NCBI GenBank assembly: GCA_009779205.1
Contig: WRER01000034.1
Coordinates: 1-7,067, forward strand
DNA from: Methanobacteriota archaeon
Lineage (GTDB): Archaea > Halobacteriota > Methanomicrobia > Methanomicrobiales > Methanospirillaceae
Direction of reading: 5' to 3'
DNA: 7,067 bases
The notes under the pieces are model-generated. The model saw only the letters and a program-made list of their open reading frames with translations. It did no database searches and was not told the origin of the DNA. Positions 1 to 5,527 of this stretch are shown one piece after another; the first letter of the stretch is position 1; each line of letters starts with the position of its first letter. The translations under genes and the position numbers were made by a program.

Positions 1-64
1 AAATGCGCAGGAAATGGATCTCATCACTGCGCTTGAAAAAGCTGTCTTTGAAGCATTAAGATAG
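1..64 (+). CDS. C-terminal end of an unidentified protein (partial)
   Basis: The frame beginning at base 2 is open from the window edge and stops at TAG (62-64). It encodes twenty residues, NAQEMDLITALEKAVFEALR. The composition (amphipathic, Leu/Ala/Glu-rich, helix-like) and codon choice resemble those of the confirmed genes here. The other two plus frames stop at 36 or give a much less protein-like Lys/Arg/Ser peptide. It is too short to assign a family, so I give no function. It is convergent with the prenyltransferase gene, and T-rich sequence at 172-181 could end its transcript. The call rests on reading-frame quality alone. Confidence 0.5.
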   Translation, partial: NAQEMDLITALEKAVFEALR

Positions 65-162
65 AATTATAGAGTTCAAAAATACAGGTGCTAAAGAGGA
101 AATATGTCAAGATCGCGTGATTACCACTGCTATAGATCTCGAACCACTGTAAAACAGCACTT

Positions 163-214
163 AAAAAAACATTTCTTTTTTGAAAGAGTTACAATAGCGT
201 TATACTGAACTCTT
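163..214. terminator. Convergent terminator region after the prenyltransferase gene
   Basis: An A7 run (163-169) and a T6 run (176-181) flank a six-base spacer. Each strand therefore ends a possible A:T hairpin in a run of T, as expected between two convergent archaeal genes. Directly after the prenyltransferase stop lies a second inverted repeat: AAGAGTT (184-190) pairs with AACTCTT (208-214), and an inner ATA/TAT (194-196 with 201-203) closes a GCGT loop. Archaeal termination depends mainly on T runs: T7 on the minus strand for the prenyltransferase mRNA and TTTCTTTTTT on the plus strand for the upstream gene. The rest of the 65-214 gap shows nothing I can support. Confidence 0.5.
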
Positions 215-976
215 CTACTTATCGCGAATATCGCACTGATGTGAGTACTCCACAATTGCTTTTAGAAAATCTGTCTTTTTAAACAGTGGCCAGTAAGGTG
301 TACAGAAATACACCGCTGCTTCATATCCGTTTGCAAACCATGGCAGAAAGTTTGATGTTCTGCTGTCATCACCGGTTCGAATGATCAGATCTACTGGTGG
401 AACAGCGCTGTTTCGACCGTACAAATAGTCTTCTATCAGATCAGGAGTTATCTGCTCAGCATGTAATTCCTGATCCTTAACATCGCCAAGAATTCTTCTG
501 CCTGCCTGTATAATCTCACTCTTCCCTCCATATGCGAGAGCGATATTGACATAATAATTGCTGTAATGAGCAGTCGCAGATTCGGCATTATGAATTATTT
601 CTTGAATATATGATGGCAATTTCTCCTTATCACCAATCATCTGAATTCTAATGCGGTACTTATGAATACGCTCATCTTCTACGATAAGTTCTATTCTTTC
701 TTTAAATAAGGCAAAAAGTTCGTCTAACTCATCTTTTGTCCGATTGAAATTCTCAGTTGAGAATGTATAAAGTGTTAAGTACTGAATTCCAACCTCATGA
801 GCCCATTCAAGCACCTGCCCAGTACGATCTGCTCCGATCTGGTGTCCAATTGCCCGTGGTATTCCCATTTTTCTAGCATACCGTCTGTTGCCATCCTGAA
901 TCACAGCGATATGATTTGGAACATGATTACATTTTCGACGCAGATACCAGAGATATACCGACTCAAATAAACTCAT
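215..976 (-). CDS. uppS: Archaeal cis-polyprenyl diphosphate synthase (UppS family)
   Basis: This 253-residue cis-prenyltransferase adds isopentenyl diphosphate units in cis to an allylic primer, making the long polyprenyl diphosphate from which archaea derive dolichol-type carriers for surface glycan and N-glycan assembly. Archaeal members are usually annotated as geranylgeranyl-diphosphate-specific undecaprenyl diphosphate synthase. The opening motif HIAVIQDGNRRYAR carries the catalytic Asp28. GHQIGADR (44-51) and YTFSTENFNR (70-79) follow. The C-terminal diphosphate-binding segment has R200, R206 and S208, with the Mg-binding Glu at 219, in the same spacing as R194/R200/S202/E213 of the E. 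coli enzyme. Length is normal and all catalytic positions are present. One mild oddity is TGDDSRTSNF where TGG(E/D)xRLSNF is usual. The ATG overlaps the stop of the upstream radical SAM gene by four bases (ATGA), implying translational coupling. Confidence 0.95.
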   Translation of the reverse strand: MSLFESVYLWYLRRKCNHVPNHIAVIQDGNRRYARKMGIPRAIGHQIGADRTGQVLEWAHEVGIQYLTLYTFSTENFNRTKDELDELFALFKERIELIVEDERIHKYRIRIQMIGDKEKLPSYIQEIIHNAESATAHYSNYYVNIALAYGGKSEIIQAGRRILGDVKDQELHAEQITPDLIEDYLYGRNSAVPPVDLIIRTGDDSRTSNFLPWFANGYEAAVYFCTPYWPLFKKTDFLKAIVEYSHQCDIRDK

Positions 977-2034
977 AACGGTATCACCTCGAGAATATGT
1001 CCGTCATCCGGGTATCTTTCGATGATCTGTGGGTTGTATTTTGACATATCTGACGCAATATCTTCAAGAATCCACCATGCAAGTTCGATTCGATCATTAT
1101 ATCGTATGTACATATTTTCGCTCAGGTCAACCACTGATGTGAGATCAGGATCTCCTTTGAGAACACCATAAAGGATGGTTCCATCTTCTGTTATTTCATC
1201 AAATGGGCGTGCTGTATTTGTTGCAATCCGTATCAGCCTCCTTCGAAGTTGAACGCTGTCTTTAAAATGTGACGAGCACCAGTGGACTTTAGGCTCTTTT
1301 AAAAACTCCTGTGCAGCGCGCAAGTCCACACGAACAGCATTAGAAGTTGGATTTGCAAGTTCATAGCCCGCAGATCGCATAGCATTTGCATTGGTATCTC
1401 CCCACTCAAGCTCATTTACATTCAAAAAATCAAGTTGTGAAAGAAATGATGTGAACTTTTCAAGACCGGGAATAGATGGGACTTCAAACCCAATCTGGAA
1501 TCCAAGGGATCGTGCCAGATTGACTGATATTGCATATTCAGTAGTGCTGATATCATCCCACAGCTCTACTGGTGGATGTAATCGGATCTCGTCAACCAAC
1601 CCAACAATCTGTTCTAGATCTTCTTTTGTTGGAGCAATGCCAGAGTACATATGAATCTGATGGCCTTTGCCATATGTTTCTTTTAGCACACGGGTGTATT
1701 GAACCAGTCTGTCAATAACAGAAAAAGGTTCTCCTCCGGTAACACCGGTTCCGAGGGCGCTCATTTTTTCTGCAACGATGAGCATCTCATCTGGAGACCT
1801 TATCTCATGCTCATTTGCATACACATGATCTTTATTTTTTCGCTCCTGTGATAATGGGCAGTACCAGCATGTACGCTCACATAAACCAGTTATGAAAAGT
1901 ACCATTTTTGAACCCTGATCGCACAGGGCACAACCTTGTGCAGGATACATCAAAGATGGTGAAGGAACATTGCAAGAGGTACAGGAAGCAACCGATGTAC
2001 TAGGTGGCTTATCATCAGAACAGATCTCATCCAT
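973..2034 (-). CDS. Radical SAM protein, COG2108-like (function unknown)
   Basis: The 353-residue protein has a canonical radical SAM cluster motif, C52-E-R-T-C56-W-Y-C59 (CX3CX2C), which binds a [4Fe-4S] cluster that cleaves S-adenosylmethionine. A GGEP motif at 100-103 is the typical SAM amino-group contact. The N-terminus adds two CxxC pairs (C18/C21 and C35/C38) just before the phrase GSKMVLFITGLC. This arrangement matches archaeal proteins distantly related to pyruvate formate-lyase activating enzyme (COG2108, from memory). The extra cysteines could hold zinc or an auxiliary Fe-S cluster; I infer this from spacing only. The substrate is unknown. The ATG at 2034-2032 is preceded by AAAAGG and a TATA-like box. 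The stop overlaps the uppS start by ATGA, so the two are probably made together and may share a pathway. Assignment to radical SAM is near certain; the reaction is not known. Confidence 0.93.
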   Translation of the reverse strand: MDEICSDDKPPSTSVASCTSCNVPSPSLMYPAQGCALCDQGSKMVLFITGLCERTCWYCPLSQERKNKDHVYANEHEIRSPDEMLIVAEKMSALGTGVTGGEPFSVIDRLVQYTRVLKETYGKGHQIHMYSGIAPTKEDLEQIVGLVDEIRLHPPVELWDDISTTEYAISVNLARSLGFQIGFEVPSIPGLEKFTSFLSQLDFLNVNELEWGDTNANAMRSAGYELANPTSNAVRVDLRAAQEFLKEPKVHWCSSHFKDSVQLRRRLIRIATNTARPFDEITEDGTILYGVLKGDPDLTSVVDLSENMYIRYNDRIELAWWILEDIASDMSKYNPQIIERYPDDGHILEVIPL

Positions 2035-2065
2035 TGGATTATCTACCTTTTACTTCTCTGTGAGT

Positions 2066-2073
2066 GCATATAA
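2066..2073 (-). promoter_or_regulatory. TATA-like box for the radical SAM-uppS operon
   Basis: On the minus strand the sequence reads ACTTATATGC, with TTATATGC at 2073-2066 resembling the archaeal TTTATATA box. Its centre is about 36 bp before the radical SAM ATG, which would place transcription start roughly ten bases upstream of that codon, a short leader holding AAAAGG. The 116-bp gap (2035-2150) from the solute-binding gene fits a separate promoter here, though read-through from that gene is not excluded. Confidence 0.4.
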
Positions 2074-2122
2074 GTGTATGTAGGGCATGGAGCATGTGTG
2101 CAAAGACATCATGTTCCTCTCT

Positions 2123-2130
2123 AAAAAGAA
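2123..2130 (-). terminator. Possible weak T-run terminator after the solute-binding gene
   Basis: About twenty bases past the stop of the solute-binding gene, the minus strand reads CACTTCTTTTTAG, a short T-rich tract. It has no good stem. It would separate the secreted-protein transcript from the radical SAM-uppS transcript, but the tract is short and termination may be partial. Confidence 0.25.
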
Positions 2131-2150
2131 GTGTTTTAGGATTCATTTGA

Positions 2151-3290
2151 CTATGCAGTATTTTTCCATGCATTTCGAAGGCTGATAATGTATGCAGCAT
2201 TGTATCCATTTGCCATGATGTACTCCCAGGATTCTTGAATTTCGTGAACCATTGGTTGCATTCCAGCCTGCATCCATTCCCATTGTGTATCTGGCTGATA
2301 GAACCATTTCAAAAATGAAACCACTTCAGAGTTCTCATCAGGAGATAGGTTTGGTACTGCAAATACCCACCCTCCTGGTATGCTGACACTGTGAAATGAT
2401 TCTTTACTATTCCAACTTCCCGGGAGCGGCAAGAAGATGAATCTATCATAGTCCGGATTATGCTCAGGAGAGCTGAGGGTTTCAAATTCTGAAAACCACG
2501 TAATCGCACTCTGAATCTCACGCTGTAACAAAGCATTTGTTACATCTTCCCTGGTCCAGGCAGTACATTCGGGTGGAGTATACACCATCAGCTTCTGAAA
2601 TACTGCTTCTGCTTCCTGCACATCTTCATCAGTTGGATTCCGTCCATATGAGTACATAATACTTTTATAGAGATTTTGCAGAGCATCTTCTTCATTTCCT
2701 GCAATACCTATTCCATATCCTTGTTTTTCAGGACGTGATATGAATTCAATGATATCAAGCAGATCATGATAGGTGAGTGGATTTCCAATATGATATCCAT
2801 ATGCTTCATTGAATGCATCTATCTCATCTTCGGACTCGAAAAGGTCTGCCCAGATAACATATCCAAGCATATCCGGATGGAGAGGAAGGCCATAGAGATC
2901 TGATCCAATAGTGTATGGTTGAAGCATGATGGTATCGAATGTCGTTTTGTTAAGTGAGCCATCAGATAACATAGTGATCGGTGCAATCTTGCTCTGCTCT
3001 GCCAGGCTCTGAAGAGTGGCCACATCTACAATAATCAGATCGTATTCACTGAGATCAACCTGATCCCATGTATTGAACTGTGAAACCAAAACTGGTACCT
3101 GCGTGCTCTCTTGATATCGCTCTGAGAATGATGCAAGCATATTTCCTGTTCGATCATTTTGTGCTGCGATATGTATGCCATTTTGTGATAATGCAGGCGC
3201 TGTTATACATCCTGAACAAAAGACCATCAAAGTGAGTGCAATGGTGCAGCATACCAGCAAAAATGATGCAAAATTATTCTTAGAAATCAT
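2151..3290 (-). CDS. Extracellular solute-binding lipoprotein, ABC family 1 type (orphan)
   Basis: The 379-residue protein is probably an extracytoplasmic substrate-binding protein anchored by lipid on the outer membrane face. Residues 1-28 form a signal peptide: a short Lys/Asn head, a hydrophobic core (8-24) and a lipobox-like CSGC ending at C28, although the -3 residue is Cys rather than Leu. The mature part has landmarks of the SBP_bac_1 (maltose/sugar-type) fold: a DLIIVDVATLQSLAEQ stretch (84-99), the DLYGLPLHPDMLGYVIWADLF segment within 131-151 (the family's 'YGLP ... YN ... LF' pattern), PGGWVFAVPN (305-314) and FLKWFYQPDTQWEW (326-339). Length fits the family. No permease or ATPase gene lies nearby, so the ligand cannot be inferred and it could be a sensor or scavenging protein. 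It starts 20 bp after the propeptide-like gene, with only a weak AGGT before the ATG, so co-transcription is likely. Confidence 0.85.
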   Translation of the reverse strand: MISKNNFASFLLVCCTIALTLMVFCSGCITAPALSQNGIHIAAQNDRTGNMLASFSERYQESTQVPVLVSQFNTWDQVDLSEYDLIIVDVATLQSLAEQSKIAPITMLSDGSLNKTTFDTIMLQPYTIGSDLYGLPLHPDMLGYVIWADLFESEDEIDAFNEAYGYHIGNPLTYHDLLDIIEFISRPEKQGYGIGIAGNEEDALQNLYKSIMYSYGRNPTDEDVQEAEAVFQKLMVYTPPECTAWTREDVTNALLQREIQSAITWFSEFETLSSPEHNPDYDRFIFLPLPGSWNSKESFHSVSIPGGWVFAVPNLSPDENSEVVSFLKWFYQPDTQWEWMQAGMQPMVHEIQESWEYIMANGYNAAYIISLRNAWKNTA

Positions 3291-3310
3291 GGACCTGAGA
3301 AAAATGATGT

Positions 3311-3934
3311 TTAGATGTCAGAAGTTGATGTTTCAGCTGATATGTCAATAGCATCGTCTTCTGCACATTCATCAGAGGATAGTGATATCTGATAATTTGG
3401 TTCTGCAAATCTCACTCCAGGCAGGGATTCATAATGTGCAATTCCTTCTTCCAAACTCATATCATCAGGCAGTCTGACGAGTTGAAGACCTGGTATTCCA
3501 ATTTCTGTAAGATCTGAAAGTACGGTTGCATTTATAGCACTGTGAGCTTTGAGCTCTGCTTCTTCCATTGCGAGTGCATTCAATGTTCCATCAGGAAGTT
3601 CAAAGGATTCAGGTTCAAATCTGACGATCAACTCACTTCCAGATGTTTCAGTGCAGTTTGTTGACTGCTCCTCTTCTGCATCTGCTATCTTCATATCTGT
3701 TTCTTCTATGATTGTAATCGATGCTATCTCTACGTCGCTTTCTTGTACATTTTCATCAAGCTCAGCTACTGCTGATGTCGAGTACCCGACCGTTGACGTC
3801 ATTGACTGGGTTGTTCCATCTTCTGTGTGCACTGTAGATGTTGATATCGTAAGTGCAGACACACAGCCCACGCAGACAATAAGCACAGCAAGTGCTATCA
3901 TACTATATCGATATTGCATGCATCCTAATCTCAT
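3311..3934 (-). CDS. Secreted protein resembling a stand-alone subtilisin (S8) propeptide
   Basis: The 207-residue protein starts with a signal peptide (hydrophobic 12-25, likely cut after VSA27; a VGC at 22-24 makes lipidation conceivable). A Thr/Ser-rich then acidic linker covers roughly 28-98. Residues 100-185 resemble the fervidolysin-type N-terminal prodomain of subtilases: ELIVRFEPES opens it, GLQLVRLPDDMSLEEGIAHY (149-168) is central, and PGVRFAEPNYQIS (172-184) closes it with the characteristic 'FAEPNY' end. In proteases this domain folds and inhibits the catalytic domain and is followed by it. Here only an acidic Ser/Thr tail follows, and there is no Asp/His/Ser catalytic domain in the window. 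It may therefore be a propeptide-like inhibitor or chaperone acting in trans, or a degenerate remnant. Two sequons (N93-C-T, N135-A-T) could be glycosylated. The ATG at 3934 is poorly placed for the GGAGG at 3958-3954; M6 at 3919 is an alternative start. Confidence 0.75.
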   Translation of the reverse strand: MRLGCMQYRYSMIALAVLIVCVGCVSALTISTSTVHTEDGTTQSMTSTVGYSTSAVAELDENVQESDVEIASITIIEETDMKIADAEEEQSTNCTETSGSELIVRFEPESFELPDGTLNALAMEEAELKAHSAINATVLSDLTEIGIPGLQLVRLPDDMSLEEGIAHYESLPGVRFAEPNYQISLSSDECAEDDAIDISAETSTSDI

Positions 3935-3953
3935 CGCATACGTTAATAATTTT

Positions 3954-3958
3954 CCTCC
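3954..3958 (-). promoter_or_regulatory. Strong but distant Shine-Dalgarno (GGAGG)
   Basis: The minus strand reads AAAGGAGGAAAA at 3961-3950, a near-perfect complement to the archaeal 16S 3' end. It lies 19 bases before the ATG of the propeptide-like gene, much longer than the usual 5-10. No in-frame ATG, GTG or TTG lies between. An out-of-frame ATG-CGA-TGA sits in the gap and its stop overlaps the gene's ATG. Confidence 0.45.
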
Positions 3959-4018
3959 TTTGCAACAAGCCCATTACAAGTTACAATTTTTCATTGTGCG
4001 TTGGAAAGAATAACATCC

Positions 4019-4025
4019 TTATGTA
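4019..4025 (+). promoter_or_regulatory. Possible TATA-like box for the 74-residue gene and nifS-iscU
   Basis: TTATGTA is centred about 25 bp before the ATG at 4047. Because no ribosome binding site precedes that ATG, a leaderless mRNA starting at or near it would fit this spacing. A second TATA-like string, CATATAC at 4033-4039, is too close to serve the same start but could serve an internal start (M5 at 4059). The choice cannot be settled from sequence. Confidence 0.3.
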
Positions 4026-4046
4026 CAGACATCATATACAAGTACC

Positions 4047-4271
4047 ATGATTGAGGATATGGCAAAGAAGTTTTTAGCTTCTCCGGAAGGTCAGAAAATG
4101 ATGATAAATCTTCTTCTTAGCGATGATGGGAAAAAGATGATTGGGGATGTTATGAAAGATGCCAAAGGAAGAGAAGCCTTGCTCTCCGCGGTCAAACAGA
4201 TTCTTGGTTCCCTTGATCTCCCTAGCGACAAAAAAGCCATTGTACAGGCCGCGCTCAATGTGCTGTCCTAA
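4047..4271 (+). CDS. Small helical hypothetical protein with three 13-residue repeats
   Basis: The 74-residue protein has no family I recognise. It is soluble, Lys/Asp-rich and predicted mostly helical, with no signal peptide, no transmembrane segment and no cysteine, so it is not itself an Fe-S scaffold. Its N-terminal two thirds is built from a 13-residue unit: S12-P-E-G15-Q-K-M, S25-D-D-G28-K-K-M and D38-A-K-G41-R-E-A, each a Ser/Asp-x-x-Gly helix cap followed by a hydrophobic helix. The C-terminus (LDLPSDKKAIVQAALNVL) looks like a further helix after a Pro turn. The gene stands 44 bp before nifS on the same strand and points away from the secreted-protein genes, so it may be the first gene of the nifS-iscU transcript. 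The ATG at 4047 has no Shine-Dalgarno; M5 at 4059 is possible. It is probably real, judged by coding quality and position. Confidence 0.75.
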   Translation: MIEDMAKKFLASPEGQKMMINLLLSDDGKKMIGDVMKDAKGREALLSAVKQILGSLDLPSDKKAIVQAALNVLS

Positions 4272-4295
4272 AGTACTTACACTCTAACACACACA

Positions 4296-4303
4296 TTTTT
4301 TTT
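4296..4303 (+). terminator. T8 run between the 74-residue gene and nifS
   Basis: Eight consecutive T (4296-4303) lie 25 bp after the small gene's stop and 12 bp before the nifS ATG. A T run of this length can terminate archaeal transcription, which would give the small gene a separate or more abundant transcript than nifS. No stem precedes it. I could not find a convincing separate TATA box for nifS, so partial termination with read-through is the simplest reading. Confidence 0.35.
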
Positions 4304-4315
4304 ACGGACAGATCA

Positions 4316-5503
4316 ATGAGTGAAAAACGATTTGTCTATATGGATAATGCTGCAACGACAAGAACTCATCCTGATGTAGTTTCTGCCATGCTTCCATATA
4401 TGACTGAGTTCTTTGGAAATCCTTCATCTTTGTATGATTTTTCACGCGAGCCAAAGAAGGCGATTGAACATGCAAGAGAGCAGGTTGCACATGCGATTGG
4501 ATGTAAGCCGGAAGAGGTTTATTTTACTGCCGGAGGAAGTGAATCTGATAACTGGGCAATTAAAGGCATTGCGTTTGCAAATCAAAAGAAAGGAAAACAT
4601 ATTATTACTTCATCCATTGAGCACCATGCAGTGATTCATCCTTGTGAGTGGCTTGTGAGTCAGGGTTTTGAAGTTACCTTCCTCCCTGTTGATGAGTATG
4701 GCATGGTATCCCCGGAATCTGTTGCGGGGGCTATTCGTGATGATACCATTCTTGTCTCGATTATGTTTGCCAACAATGAGATCGGGACGATTGAGCCGAT
4801 TGCAGAAATTGGCGCTATCTGCAAAGAACGAGGAGTGTATTTCCATACCGATGCGGTGCAGGCAGTTGGACATGTGCCAATCAATGTAGATACCATGAAT
4901 ATTGATCTGCTCTCTCTTTCCGGCCATAAGTTTCATGGACCCAAAGGTGTTGGCTGTTTGTATATTCGATCAAAAGTCAGGATAGAGCAACTTATTCACG
5001 GAGGGGGACAGGAGAGAAAGAGGCGTGCAGGTACAGAACATGTTTCCGGTATTGTTGGTCTCGGATCTGCAATTGAACGGGCTGTTGCTGTGATGCCTGA
5101 ATCCAATACACAGATTCAAAAACTTCGCGACCGCCTGATTGAAGGACTGCTCACTATTCCTCACTCAAGACTGAATGGGCACCCCGTACATCGACTTTCA
5201 AATAATGTTAATATCATATTTGAGTTTATCGAAGGAGAGTCGATTCTGTTGTTTTTGAACCAAAACGGTGTTGCTGCATCAACAGGAAGTGCCTGTACGT
5301 CTGCGTCCCTTGAACCATCTCATGTGCTTACAGCATGTGGCATTTCACATGATTGCGTGCATGGGTCTCTTCGGCTCACTCTTGGGGAGGAGACAACTGA
5401 AGAAGATATTTTGTATGTACTTGAAATTTTGCCTGGAATCGTGCAAAGGCTTCGTGACATCTCTCCGCTGACTCCAGATGAGCTTCGAAGCAAAAAGAAA
5501 TAA
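4316..5503 (+). CDS. nifS: Cysteine desulfurase (NifS/IscS family, class V PLP enzyme)
   Basis: This 395-residue PLP enzyme converts L-cysteine to L-alanine and passes the sulfur as a persulfide to the Fe-S scaffold. All key positions are visible: YMDNAATTRTHPDV at the N-terminus, GGSESDNWAIKG (73-84) at the cofactor phosphate, H103 in IEHHAV stacking on the ring, D179 and Q182 in HTDAVQ, K205 in SGHKFHGPKG forming the Schiff base, RAGTEH (237-242), and the sulfur-carrying C327 in STGSACTSASLEPSHVL. The long GSACTSA loop marks the group I (NifS/IscS) type, not SufS. Length is typical. The ATG at 4316 gives the expected N-terminus; no strong ribosome binding site precedes it. It is followed 24 bp later by its scaffold partner iscU, and the pair is almost certainly co-transcribed. 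Confidence 0.97.
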   Translation: MSEKRFVYMDNAATTRTHPDVVSAMLPYMTEFFGNPSSLYDFSREPKKAIEHAREQVAHAIGCKPEEVYFTAGGSESDNWAIKGIAFANQKKGKHIITSSIEHHAVIHPCEWLVSQGFEVTFLPVDEYGMVSPESVAGAIRDDTILVSIMFANNEIGTIEPIAEIGAICKERGVYFHTDAVQAVGHVPINVDTMNIDLLSLSGHKFHGPKGVGCLYIRSKVRIEQLIHGGGQERKRRAGTEHVSGIVGLGSAIERAVAVMPESNTQIQKLRDRLIEGLLTIPHSRLNGHPVHRLSNNVNIIFEFIEGESILLFLNQNGVAASTGSACTSASLEPSHVLTACGISHDCVHGSLRLTLGEETTEEDILYVLEILPGIVQRLRDISPLTPDELRSKKK

Positions 5504-5518
5504 GTCGTGTGAAATTTG

Positions 5519-5524
5519 GGTGAT
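5519..5524 (+). promoter_or_regulatory. Ribosome binding site GGTGAT that decides the iscU start
   Basis: GGTGAT is an exact complement to the archaeal anti-Shine-Dalgarno AUCACC. It ends three bases before the GTG at 5528 but lies inside the reading frame if the TTG at 5516 is used. This favours GTG at 5528 as the true start. Confidence 0.6.
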
Positions 5525-5527
5525 ACA

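Noticed and set aside
65..162. Possible small RNA between the left-edge gene and the terminator (repeat of ACCACTG at 123-129 and 142-148, GTGCT/AGCAC pairing)
   Set aside because: No C/D or H/ACA box in proper order, no tRNA-like cloverleaf and pairing arms are short and far apart.
104..208. A 34-codon plus-strand ORF (ATG at 104, TGA at 206-208) with GAGG four bases upstream
   Set aside because: Much of it is read through the A7/T6 terminator tract (Lys-Lys, Phe-Phe-Phe), its composition is odd (Arg/His/Phe) and it runs to the 3' edge of a convergent gene. The good ribosome binding site alone is not enough.
2309..3025. Alternative-frame minus-strand ORFs inside the solute-binding gene
   Set aside because: Basic, Arg/Ser-rich translations in another frame of a gene with clear signal peptide and family landmarks; not coding.
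3311..3934. Frameshifted or truncated full-length subtilase
   Set aside because: No catalytic Asp, His or Ser blocks are found in any frame downstream; the sequence passes straight into a different complete gene 20 bp later, so a simple recent frameshift is not supported.
3549..4013. A 154-codon plus-strand ORF opposite the propeptide-like gene
   Set aside because: Ser/Val/Ile-rich low-complexity translation caused by the Asp/Glu/Thr codons of the real minus-strand gene; no start signals and no recognisable domain.
4033..4039. CATATAC as the main promoter of the 74-residue gene
   Set aside because: It lies only 8-14 bp from the ATG at 4047, too close for a TATA box serving that start; it fits only if M5 at 4059 is the start.
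4610..4936. Minus-strand ORFs inside nifS
   Set aside because: They overlap a fully conserved cysteine desulfurase and have no family features; shadows of its codon use.
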